From Otatea glauca (lineage: Eukaryota; Streptophyta; Magnoliopsida; Poales; Poaceae), in assembly GCA_036346275.1 (NCBI GenBank), contig CM070725.1, positions 34,720,104 to 34,784,103 of the forward strand: a DNA stretch of 64,000 nucleotides. The letters are read 5' to 3'. The notes beneath the pieces are model-generated. The model ran no database searches. It was not told where the DNA came from and saw nothing but the letters and a program-made list of their open reading frames with translations. A program made the position numbers and the translations under genes. Position 1 is the first letter of the stretch; each line of letters starts with the position of its first letter. Shown here piece after piece: positions 24,564-35,215 of the stretch.

Positions 24564-24696
24564 GTGCTTTAATATTTTCTCTCTTAATACAAATTACACA
24601 AATTTTGAAGCAAATAAATAGGTAAGTAATCACTATATACTATTTATTCATATTTTAATATTTATGTAATTGTTAAAAGGAAAAGTATGGAAGCAC
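24564..24696. mobile_element. Small MITE (133 bp), copy 1
   Basis: Inverted ends gtgctttaatattttctc and (reverse complement) gtgcttccatacttttcct. The interior includes ataggtaagtaatcac and catattttaatattt. A second copy of nearly the same size and sequence lies at 58789-58922. No clear TSD. Confidence 0.5.
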
Positions 24697-24866
24697 TTCT
24701 ATTGGTTCTTTATTTATAAAAAAGTTACTACCATTGTAGAGCTTAACGTTAACGTTGAATGAATTCTTGGAACACAAATTATCATTTTCACTTTGTGGTA
24801 ACTAATGCTTTTCTTAGGAGAATTATCCTCAGGAGAATTGTGTGTTACTACTGCATATAAAATATA

Positions 24867-25846
24867 AAAATAAATCTACTTTACCCTCTTGAACTCTTAC
24901 AATTGTCTAATTTTCAATTTAGAAGTGTGTAAACCATATGTTTTAAACCCCCTATTATCAATACCGTTTAATTTAACCCCTCTGAGGCAGATGAAAGGTG
25001 GTTTTAGGTGTTCTTCTTCTCTTTCTTCTCTTCCAGATCTAAGTCATGGGCCTCATCTCCTAATGAGCCATGGTGCCTCCACCCGTACCAACACCTCCTC
25101 TTCTCTGCCGACCCAGTCTCCCTCTCCATTGGCCCCTTCCTGCCCTGCCTCTGCTGGCATGAAGCTCTGGGCATCGAGCTCATGGTTTGCGCACCTCTAT
25201 CCCTATCATCTCCAGTGAGGGGTCTGGAGGAACACTGTCGGTGACACTGTCGCTGTCACCCCCATGTGTTGCCACCCAATCTGCCATCATCACCAACGAT
25301 TTTTCATGGTGCCATTGCTCCAAGTGAGAAAGGGGAGAAGGTCAAGAGCACGTGGGGAAGGCCGAGCGTGGCGGCCAGATATAGAGGAGGGGGTTGAGAC
25401 AGGAAGCTGGAGCTTCGTCATCTTCGCCGGCTCCCTCACCTCTCTACCACAAGCACGTTCGCTAGCACCATCGTCCCTGCCATCACTTCTTCTCTACCTA
25501 AACACAACGGCAGTGGACGACATGGGTGCTGACAGGCGAAGCGATGCAGGGAGGAAGAAGAAGATGAGGAGAAATAAGGTGTCTTTTGAGGATGATATGT
25601 CGACCCATCAATTTTTTTTATTTTTTTTATCCATTAGAATGCTTGTATAGCCGACTAGGATGTGATTCATCATTTACGTGTCAATACACTTGTTCACATA
25701 GATGCCATGTATGCGTCATCTTAACGCAAAACTGCCTTCAATTGGTCTAGGGGTAAAATAAATGGTATTAATTGTACATCCGGTTTTGCACTTCTAGGAT
25801 GAAAGTTAGATAATTGTAAAAGTTCAGGGGTAAAATAGACTTACTT
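24867..25846. mobile_element. Non-autonomous MULE-like element, possible Pack-MULE
   Basis: About 980 bp between identical 10-mers ataaaatata at 24857-24866 and 25847-25856. The arms are inverted over about 120 bp: left aaataaatctactttaccc, right (reverse complement) aagtaagtctattttaccc, continuing through tacaattgtctaa and agaagtg on both sides. Long terminal inverted repeats plus a 9-11 bp TSD suggest Mutator-like; because the TSD is AT-rich, its exact edges are uncertain. The interior (25000-25600) is GC-rich and might be captured genomic DNA, but no protein family is recognisable. Confidence 0.6.
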
Positions 25847-25856
25847 ATAAAATATA

Positions 25857-26745
25857 CATTTACAATGTGTTATCTATGTAAGTACTATATACCTATAAAG
25901 TTGGTTCCCACTAACTGCAATTATTACTAATTCACTCTTATTACAGTGCGCTATTTCACATCAATTAACATTGGATGTTGGATTAATCTTATGAGTTCAA
26001 GATTTGCCTAATCTAGCCACCTTAGTTCGTGCCGAATCGCTCCATTACAGCAGGCCAGCCCATCCTAGCACAAGTCGACTCAGATTTACAAGAAAAAAAT
26101 TATATCTTTGATTAACCTCTACTGTTTATTTCTTGCTGTGACCTGATCTTTTTGATTACTTTTTTTACATGTCAAGTTTTGCACGAGCTTATATAGAAGA
26201 TATACGTGGTCTGTAACAGAGCTGCGTGGCGCAAGAGATCGATCGTGCGCAACCGCCCGTTTGCGAGGATGCGCTCGGGACGTAAGCCCGCAAATGTCAA
26301 CAACAAAGTCGTCGTCGCGGCTGGATCCAGCTCACCTGGTCACCGCCTCCGCGCACTGGCCCAAAAATATCGCCCCGCTCCCCACCGAGCAGCCTTGCAA
26401 TCACACAGGCAGTCTGGCCCCACGGAACCGTGACCCCGCGTGTCATCCGCTAAATGTAGCCTCCGTGCAGGCAGCGAAGCGGAGAATTTCCGGCGGTGGA
26501 TTCTGACCCGGCTACTCGAGCGAGCGAGCGAGCGAGCGAGGCTCGATAAGATTAACCGCACGTGGCACATTTTATTCCCCACCGTCTAGAACCTGCGGAG
26601 AGCCGCGGCTTGCTCGTGGCTCGGCTCCTACGGCGGCAGCATCGTAACCGTTTTGCGCCGGACATCCTGCCGTCCGTTGAGATCCGATGGCTGACAAAAG
26701 AATGTCCGGGCAAAGCCAGGATAAAAAGGAAGAATGGGTTCAAAG
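25857..26745. other. Intergenic, no gene; short GCGA repeat
   Basis: No supported gene. A simple repeat of gcga/cgag tetramers occurs at about 26517-26540. Composition changes from AT-rich to GC-rich at about 26220. Confidence 0.4.
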
Positions 26746-29150
26746 TAGACGTGGGCATCTAGTCGGACTTTTTTGGGCTGATATGAGGCACGGCGAGCAC
26801 GGTTCAGCACGAAACTAAACGACAGAGAGCACGCAGGGGGCACAAAGCATGATTGGCACGAAAGACCTGCCGCGGCCCGGCGGCAGGGCACGGCGGCCCG
26901 CTATAGGGCATGATAGGGAGAGAAGGGGGGATCGGAGGAGAGTTACCTGCGCCGCTGCGCAGCTGCACCCATGTCGTGCTGTGGCTGGCCGTTGCCGACG
27001 CCCCCGAGCGCGATGCCGCGCCTACGGCTGATGCCCCTCCTTTGTCGACGCCTACGCGGCTATCCCCGTGGTCGACGCCTTGCCCACGCGCGCACCCGAG
27101 CCTTGGCAGATGCCCGCGCACGCTGACCCCGGGGCTATGCGCTCGAGCCGTGGCCGCACCTCGCCTGCGTCGTGGCCGTGCTGTGTAGGAGGCCAAAGAG
27201 GAGGGGTTGGAGGTGGTGGGGAGGTAGGGGACATAGGGAGACGGCAGTTTGGAGGGGGTGGAGGGGAACGAGAAGGGGGGCGACCGACACTGGGCCGGGT
27301 GGTCGTGCAAGGTCTGGAGGAGGAAGGAGGCGGTTGGGCAGAGTGGGACAGAGGGGAAGGGGAGGGGTGGAGTAAGGCGGCGGGGCGGAGTGGGATGGAG
27401 GGGAATGGGAGGTGAGGGGCCGGCGGGGGAGGGACGAGAAGCCGACGGGGCGGTGGGACGGGGAAGCCGAGGGAGACAGGGAGCTGGTGCTCGGTCGCTC
27501 GGGTGGGCTGGGTGGGGAGAGAGAAAAAGAGAGAGAGAGGGGAGAGGGGAGGGACCGACGCGAATACAGCTGGGTAGGGAGAGAGGGGGAAAGAGCTAGG
27601 CGCGGGCGGGAAAAGAGAGGGGAAAAAGAGGGAGACACGTGAAAGAGAGAGAAAGAGAAAGGGAAAAGGAGAGAGAGGAGCCAGCGATAGATTCTGTCCC
27701 AGAGAGCAATGAGCTGATTCACAGAATGAATGGCAACGGAAGAATGAAAATGGCTCTCTCTTGATTTGTAGAATTCCATCAACTCTCTCCAAATAGCGAC
27801 GTGATGAATTTGAGCTTGAGTGCAACAGGCATAATGAATGCCAACAGCTCTCTCCTGATGGCTATAAAATTCCCCTTGGGCAGTCATTTGTTCAGCACCC
27901 GAAACTCCCTCTTTCTCTCCTGAGTTCAACACAATCGTTCTCTCGTTTGTTCAGCACTTCAGCACATCCCTCGCTCTCCTATTTGTTTAGCACATCCCAC
28001 TCCCTATCTCATTTTTCTCTCTGTTACTCTGAGTTTGCTCTCTTTTTTTTGCTCTCCAGCCAAATGTTTGGCAAGAGCAAGAGCAGGAGAGCACACCCTT
28101 ACTCTCCAAGTCACCCTTGTCGGGATTAAGAGATTGATCCATGCCAACTCTCCCAGCATGGGAGATTATGGCATGGATGAATATTATTTGGACGGTACGC
28201 ATGGCATCAAGGGTGCTTCTTACATTTCTGAGGGGTGAGCGTTGGTATCCAGCTACGGCCCGAGCTCTGATGCAGCTACATCGGTGCATCCGGGATGGGC
28301 ATTCATATCTAGCAGTCGACGGGTGTGGCGCTGGCAACATTTGGATAGAACTATCAAAATTGTGAACATGCGTGAGGTAGTGTATGTTATTTGTAAATAC
28401 TCTCAATCTAAATTATCTGCATGTGCATGTGGAGGAACAGGTCATCTCAAACGGCACGCGGAGGCATGCTTGAAAAGGATGTCGGTAGGATAGAGGTCGG
28501 GTGAGGGCATCCAGACATAGCTCAACTTCAACACCGACGGTTCGGTAAGTACATGGGTATATAACGCCGATGTAGTTAGAGATGAATTTGCACGTTATAT
28601 AGTTACGGAGAATCTTTCACTTATAATGAATGAGAGCTCTAGTTTTGAAAGGATGGTGCAATGTGGTTTTTGCCCACAATACTAACATGTTAGTAGGAGA
28701 ACAACTACACGTGACATATATGCAATGTACACAAATAAACTAGCAATGTTGAAACAGGCCTTCACGAGAGTTAGTTATTCCTTTTACTTGACATCATGTA
28801 TATGGACTTCCTCCCACCAAAGAGCAACCTATCTTAGCGTTGTCGCACATTACTTGGACGACGACTACGTCCTAAACAAAAGGGTCATAGGGTTTAGACC
28901 AATCGATGAGGCACACATCGGAGAGGCTATCGCTAACCGTGTACTTGAGGTTATTACTGACTTTAACATAGAAAATAGAATTTATTTCCATCACTCTTGA
29001 CAATGCATCAGTTAACATGACGCCCAGGAGCATCTCTTACCACACCTGCAGCTTATGTTGGAGGTTTTGTACTCCAGCAGAGATGCATATGTCACATCAT
29101 TAATCTCGTTGTGCAGACAGGTTTGGACAACAAAGGCAACAAACCTGCTC
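26746..29150 (+). mobile_element. hAT (Ac-type) element remnant
   Basis: The left edge tagacgtgggcatct is followed by many ggcacg/agcacg words, typical of hAT subterminal arrays. A degenerate BED-finger/hAT transposase follows on the plus strand (28355-29150). Between them, 27170-27660 is an extreme purine-rich tract (gggga, agagag) and 27900-28050 a pyrimidine-rich one; the long ORFs across these are composition artefacts. I could not find a matching right terminus or TSD, so the element seems truncated. Confidence 0.5.
28355..29150 (+). pseudogene. hAT transposase remnant (BED finger plus catalytic core)
   Basis: The N-terminal part reads EVVYVICKY then GGTGHLKRHAEACLKR, a BED zinc-finger region; the second Cys of the expected CxxC is Ser here, so metal binding is probably lost. 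Further on, ATYLSVVAHYLDDDYVLNKR and VIGFRPIDEAHIGEAIANRV match the core of Ac/RICESLEEPER-type hAT transposases. After a frame change come TLDNAS and GFVLQQRCICHIINLVVQTG, the conserved Asp and Cys-His region. Multiple frame changes and stops; no C-terminal dimerisation domain follows. Confidence 0.75.
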
Positions 29151-29771
29151 ATGCATGCAGACAAGTTAAAAAAAGCAGCATGAAGTGATGGGAGGTGTTG
29201 TCGATGTAGATGAAGACACCCACAAAGAACAGACGTATCCTCGCTGGCGATGGAGGCAACAATATTGCGACGGGACTGAAAGAGGGAGAGCCTCTGGTGC
29301 AGGGAAAGGAAGGGGAGAGTTGGATAGGAGAGGAGCGGGTGGCACCATCACCAATAGCTGCAACTCTGCCTATAGCCATCCTCTATCCATTCTGCTCGAG
29401 TCTAGATCATGTATGTATGTACTCGACGTTGGTGGCCACTGGATCCAGTCTTCTTGCTTGGCGGTGGCGGCAACACACAGAGGGGACAACATGCTAGGAT
29501 GAATGGTAGATGGCGGCGGCGACGGTGGGGTTGGTGAGGGGCACGCCCAAGCGGGGAGAAGGAAGCGGCAGAGGAGTGGAGGCGGCGGTGCGGAGGAGAG
29601 AGCGAGGCGGGGCGGTGTGGGGTCTGGAGGCGAGGCGAGGCGACGGCGTGTGAGGGGAGCAGTAGAGTGGGGGTCCAGCGGCATGGGGAAGGGGGCGGCA
29701 TTGTGGGAGGGAGCAGCGGGCTGAGTGAGGAAGAGTGATAAATAAAGGAGTGAGGAAGAGCTAGAGGTTTT
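29151..29771. other. Intergenic, GC-rich, no gene
   Basis: No supported gene. The overlapping ORFs on both strands at 29185-29786 are proline/alanine- or arginine-rich and reflect GC-skewed composition rather than a protein family. Confidence 0.35.
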
Positions 29772-29976
29772 AACTTGTAAGAGCATAATTATAGTCGGTT
29801 CACAAAAAAATTGATAGATGATACATCACAACCGGTTCTGACGTGAGAACCGATTGTGATGATTCCCCACCATATTATTACACCATCACCGAATCATCTA
29901 TCACAATTGATTTTTTCCTGAAAAGTTAGGAACCAACCCAGATGAAGCGATAGTGTTGTACCATTCTGTAGTAGTG
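29772..29976 (+). mobile_element. CACTA element right end
   Basis: The block ends attctgtagtagtg at 29976; its reverse complement is CACTACTACAGAAT, a standard CACTA (En/Spm) terminus. Inside lies a near-perfect 38-bp palindrome (29822-29859; catcacaaccggttctgacg with its mirror), the kind of subterminal repeat CACTA transposases bind. No left CACTA terminus is recognised upstream, so this is a solo or truncated end. Confidence 0.55.
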
Positions 29977-31457
29977 AGGGTTCTTGCCATAACTCATGGT
30001 AGCGATGGCCAACCGGTGCTTGAGAAGAAGAAGCCGAGGTCGAGATGTTGCTACGGTGATCGTGCAGTGTTGCGAATGGATAAGGTCAAGGATAGGGATA
30101 ACTGATAAGACTGGTGGGGTGTTGTTGTGCACGTTGCCCTTCAATCTATAGTTATCGATTGAATATTCGATCTATAGACGCATCCTGTGGCCTTTGGGAA
30201 AGACCCAAAACTAGCTTCTTCTTTATTTGCTCCATTGCTACTCTATTCTTTCCCCCTCTATTCAGTTCGAGCAAAGTGACAAGCACATCAGTGCAGCACC
30301 ATGGTGGCCATGGCCACTGGCAGGGAAGGGGTATCAGTGCTAGCGGAGAGTAGGCTCATACCCGATGGTGCCCCCTATTGGATTCGCCCCTGCCTAGAGA
30401 GGCAATTGGATGGGGATCAATTCGTAAACACCACCTCTTATCGCTTTGGTTTTATTGATCTGAACTATAATAGATTCTCCATTCGATGGTATATACCGTA
30501 ACCGACCTAGATTTCGTGATTCCACCTAATTCTTTGCCATTCTTGAATGCACCTCTCCAGTCGGGGGCACCCAAAATTTGAGATCTTAAGTAGTAGAAAT
30601 ATTCTTAATAAATCAATATCTACATCTAATTCTATTATCCACTATGTACTTAATAGTATAATACATTATAAAATTTCTCCAAAAATTTACTGTGGCTGTC
30701 CGCGGCGAGCATCGATCAGAGGCGTCGTGTCGTGCATTTCATTTCGGTTGCTCCCGTGCTCGGCAGTCACTTCGTCTTCACGCATGATGCCCTGAAGGCA
30801 GTCATGCCCTCAAGCTGTGAGAACATACCAACCATGTCAAGGAGTCAAACTTGGACACTCAGTAACCGAGAGTATGAAACCATGATCTGCTGTAGAACAC
30901 ACAACGGGGGTTGCAATTGCAAATGCGATGCAACAGCAGCGCACACAATGACACAAGAGGCCACAGCGTTGCAACCGCGGGCGAATCTATGCACACAAAT
31001 ATTTGAAAAATATCGTGAGGTCAATGTATATATGGTTAAATTTGTTGATTAAATTGGTTTTAATATTAGTAGTTTGGGATCTTTAAGATTTTATAACTAT
31101 TTGTATGATGCCTCTAGTAAATTTCAAATATATATACTGTCTTTACCGGTGTTACGAAGGTATTACAAAACTGTACAGTCCGGCCGCTGAACGTAAAGTC
31201 TAAACGAACACGCATGCATGCACGTGAGTCAAAACCCTCCGCTTCCGAAGTCCTTTCAGCCTGTCACACACAAGGCGTCAAAACTCGGCATAGAGTCGAA
31301 TCGATCGAATCGAATGCTCCAAGCAAGACGATGCTATGACCGACCGAGACGTAAATGTGACAAGGAAGTCGATAGGAGGAAGGAAGGAAGGAGGTAGTGC
31401 CAGGCGTGAAGCTGGCATACGGAGCTGGGGACCTGCCTCGCCGGGCTGTTGCCGTCA
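29977..31457. other. Intergenic; one unsupported ATG frame
   Basis: No family recognised. An ATG-started frame of 66 codons lies at 30301-30501 (starts MVAMATGREGVSVLAESRLI) in mixed-composition DNA with no visible exon partner; I do not claim it as a gene. The rest shows ordinary intergenic sequence up to the MULE's target-site duplication. Confidence 0.3.
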
Positions 31458-31467
31458 GCCTCAGCTG

Positions 31468-31765
31468 GAATTCTTTTTAATAATACATTTTTAAAAACTA
31501 ATTGCGACATTAATAAGTGAGTTAAAAAATTTGCAAAAATAATACTAAGTCGCCGTACCGGTTGGCGAAAATCAGGTAATCGTCAAATGGTGCGGCGAAA
31601 ATGGTATTTTCGCCAAACAGTGTGGCGAAAATATGCTATTGCGCAATTAAGGATGTCTGACGGAGCAACCGGCCGGGACACCCTATTTTCGCCAACTCGT
31701 CCCCAACTGGTATGGCGACAACCTATTTTCGCCATACCAGTTGGCGAAAATAGGTGGGCTTTTGG
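31468..31765 (+). repeat. MULE left terminal inverted repeat
   Basis: Pairs with 39945-40259. It contains repeated cgccanaccngttggcgaaaa modules, including a near-perfect 33-bp palindrome at 31722-31754 centred on gccataccagttggc. Confidence 0.85.
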
Positions 31766-32192
31766 CTGCTTCGGCCGGCCGGCTTGCTCATTTGCGCGCA
31801 GGAAAAAAAGAGGCCGAGGGGAGGCAGCGAGCGGCGGGGAGAAAAGGAGAGGGGGAGAGAGAGAGAGGGGGAGGGAGAGGGAGTGCTGCTCCGGTAGGGA
31901 GAGAGAGGGGAGGAGAGAGAGAGGGGGGAGAAAGAGGAGGAAGAAGAAGAAAGGGAAAAAAAGGTAAGTTTGTATTTTTATAATTGCGTAGAAAAATTTT
32001 GTAGGAATATATTGTAATTGTTGTTAAATTTAATTTAATTAGTGCATGTATTTTAGGTTAGTAATATTGGATGTGTACTTTCATGTTGTAGTATCCGTAG
32101 CGAGATAGTTAATTAGCGTTCTTTAATTTAGGTTAGTGAGATTAAATGTTAGTAGTGATCTAAAAATTTATTTTGTATATATAGTCGCAGTG

Positions 32193-34927
32193 ATGTCGGA
32201 TCCCGTGAAATTTAGTGTATATTATGGCGATGGTGAAATAAAAAATACCCAGAATGGTGTTGATTTAAGCAACTTTCCGGTCACCATGATCGAGCACTCG
32301 TTCTTGAAAGTGTTAGCATTCGTGATATTAAATTTTGGTTGACCCAATATTTTTCTTTGGATCCAAGTGTTTACTCTGTTACCATTCAAATCCTATTCAC
32401 GCGTAGCAAGAGTGACCCGGCTATTTGGGAGTTAAAGAAAATAGATCGAACATACTTGTAGCAGAAATAGTTAAGGTGGTACAAAGGATCTCACCTTGAA
32501 TGTGTGATGCTGGTGCGGGCTAGCCCTAAAGAAGAGGTGTATATTAGTGATATGGGCGAGAGCAGTACATCAGTTAGAGCTGAACAAGTTCAGGAAGTGG
32601 TGCTGATTGAGGTAGCAGCGGGGGATGATAATAGAGATACAACAAACGCCGAAGGTCGGGCCGATGAAGGAGAGGAGCTCGAGCAACTTGTTGATCATTT
32701 GGAGTTAGTGGACCGTATGGCGGCAGAAAATGAAGCTGAAATATTGGAATGTAATGATGACATCAGCCAAGATGACGAAGGGGAGGATGAGGATGATGAT
32801 GAAATGCATGATACTACTGGGGTAGCGGATATACCCATCCCTGACGAATGGAACAAGCAAAACAAATCTGGTATGGAAGTTTTGTGGGGCCATGAGTCGT
32901 GTTGGGAATATGGTACCAGCGTCATTCGGCTGAATCAAATATTCCCGAACAATTCAGAATTGAAGTTGACAGTGATGCTTTGGGCATTGTCGCAGTAGAG
33001 AGAGTTCCGGGTGGTCTTGTCCAGTCCAGATAGGTACATAGTGAAGTGCAGAACAGAAGGATGTGAATTCCGAGTTCATGCACATAAGCCGAAATGCGAG
33101 ACGTATTGGATTGCTTCACGAGTAGAGGAATACACATGCAGACTCGAAAATGTTCTGCTGAAACACCGCAACCTGAATGCAGCTGTAATTGCTAGTGTGA
33201 TGTTCAATGAAATCATTGAGAAGCAGGACATTGAGTGTTCGTATATTCAGAAAGCAATCTTAAGAACATTTAAGTACCACATAAGTTACTCGATGGCCTG
33301 GCGTGCGAAGCAAAAAGTATTAGAGAAAAGGTTTGGTACATACGAGGCTTCGTATTGCAACGTACCTCGTGTGCTTGATGTCCTGAAGCAAACGAATCCC
33401 GGCACATACACCGCTTTCAACGAAAGTGAAGCAGATGGTAATGGGATTTGCACATTTCGTTGTGCGTTTTTTTCATTGGATCCTTGCATTGCGTCATTCA
33501 GGTACTGCCGTCCATTGCTTTGTGTTGATGGTACATTTTTGACTGGAAAATACAAGGGACAGATTCTAACGGCCATTGCAGTTGATACGAACAACCACAT
33601 ACTTCCATTGGCCTTTGCTTTTGTTGAGGGTGAGAACCGGGATAGCTGGCTGTAGTTTTTTTAGACATCTGAAATTTGGGGTAGTTGGTAATCGGTCCAA
33701 CGTGTGCATCATTCATGATCGTCACAAAGGTATTCTTTCGGCAATTAAGACTCTATAGGAGGACCCTAATGAGCCATTCCCATGGCGTGACTTGCAGAAC
33801 AGGTGGTGCATGAGACATTTAGGAGCAAATTTCTTCAGGCAGTTCAGAAATAAGAAACTAATGAACCTATTTAAGAGGTTATGCAAGCATAATCAGGCAC
33901 GTAAGTTCAACGCGCTATTGGCTGAGTTGGATAAGCACACTAGTGCACATATCGAAGAGATGAAGAAGCAACCACCTACGTCGAATGATTGCCCACCCAA
34001 AAGGCTAGCACCACTCGGGGAGCTCGATCCTCCAAATATGAGGAGGCGATCGTCAAGGAATATAAAATATTTCTCGCACTGGATAGAGGCGGAGCCTTTA
34101 GAGAAGTGGGCATTACTCCATGACACTGGTGACGCCAGGTTAGTATAGTAAATTGTGATATTTTTATGGTTGAATAAATGGGGTTGTTGTACTAACCGAT
34201 ATGTATTGATCAGGTTTGGTGTCATGACAACGAATATAGCCAAGGTTTACAATTGGGTCATAAGAGGCCTCCGTCCGTACCTCTTGTAGCCATCCTGGAA
34301 GGCATGTTGCACGGCATCATTGCCTATTTTCAAAAAGGCATACGGAGGCTGTTCTTCATGCCACGACATTGCAAACACCATATTATTGGCGGATGATGAC
34401 CTACATGGAGGAACGAACCATTAAAACTCAGCAGCATGTAGTGCGTAGCTTCGGGATTAGTGAGTACCGCTTTGAAGTGACTCTTTGGTGCAAAGGGGAT
34501 TGAAACCAATACAACGGTTATTACACACGAGATTAATCTAGGCCAAGGAGCCACTGGATGGTGTGAATTTACCTGCAATAAGCCAAGACTTCTTCATATT
34601 CCTTGCTCACATGTGATAGCTGCTTGTGGGCAAATTGGGATGAATACGTCCCAATACGTATCCCCTTTCTACTTGAAGGATCATGTTGTCCATACCTGGT
34701 CTGGTGAGTTCCGTGGTTTCCGTACACACGGTGATTTCGCTGTGATTAACAGAGATGAGCGCATCTGTCTATCGGATCCAACCTTGCGGAGGTGTGCGGA
34801 AGGCCAGTCTGGTCTTCCGCAGAGTAGGCACATTCGCAACGACATGGATGAATCTGAAGTGGGTGGCTATGTTAGGAGGTGTTCTGAGTGCGGTGAGTAT
34901 GGACATAAGGCAAAGGAATGCCGGTAG
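32193..34927 (+). pseudogene. Mutator-like transposase (mudrA type), several stops
   Basis: The ATG at 32193 gives MSDPVKFSVYYGDGEIKNTQ, the N-terminal start seen in plant MULE transposases. An acidic segment follows (32504-32990). From 33011 come the MULE DNA-binding and transposase regions: YIVKCRTEGCEFRVHAHK, then FRYCRPLLCVDGTFLTGKYK (first catalytic Asp in VDGTF), AIAVDTNNHILPLAFAFVEG, and CIIHDRHKGILSAIKTL with PWRDLQNRWCMRHLGANF. A CCHC zinc knuckle, CSECGEYGHKAKEC, ends the gene at 34927. Stops at 33653 and 33755 interrupt positions where the family normally has Trp and Gln; others lie near 32459, 32468 and 32996, and 34240-34600 contains frame changes before the zinc knuckle. Such transposases bind the element's inverted repeats and cut at its ends. 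Confidence 0.9.
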
Positions 34928-35215
34928 CATGTGGGATGAGTCGAATCCATCAACTCGTTGTGGTTATGCTATGTGATGTCTGTCGACGTAATGTGTACTG
35001 TCAGTTATGTATCGAATTATGTAATCTTATTCATGTATGTGGGATGTTATGTAATATTATTTAAGTTGGACGCTTATGTCTTTCGATATATATATATAGT
35101 GTTTCTCATACGTTTCGTAGTATTATTTATGGTGTACGCTTCTGTCCTTTTATTTATATACATATCGTGTTTATTATATGTCTTGTGTAATAAATATTTC
35201 ATTATTTTCTTGCAG

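Noticed and set aside
26804..27932. Long overlapping ORFs on both strands, up to 265 codons, in the 26.8-27.9 kb region
   Set aside because: They lie in purine/pyrimidine-skewed DNA, encode Pro/Ser/Leu- or Arg/Gly-rich runs, exist in several frames at once and show no domain.
29503..29724. Arg/Gly-rich ORF at 29.5-29.7 kb as a possible RNA-binding protein
   Set aside because: Low-complexity GC-rich DNA without a start context or conserved motif; the opposite strand is equally open.
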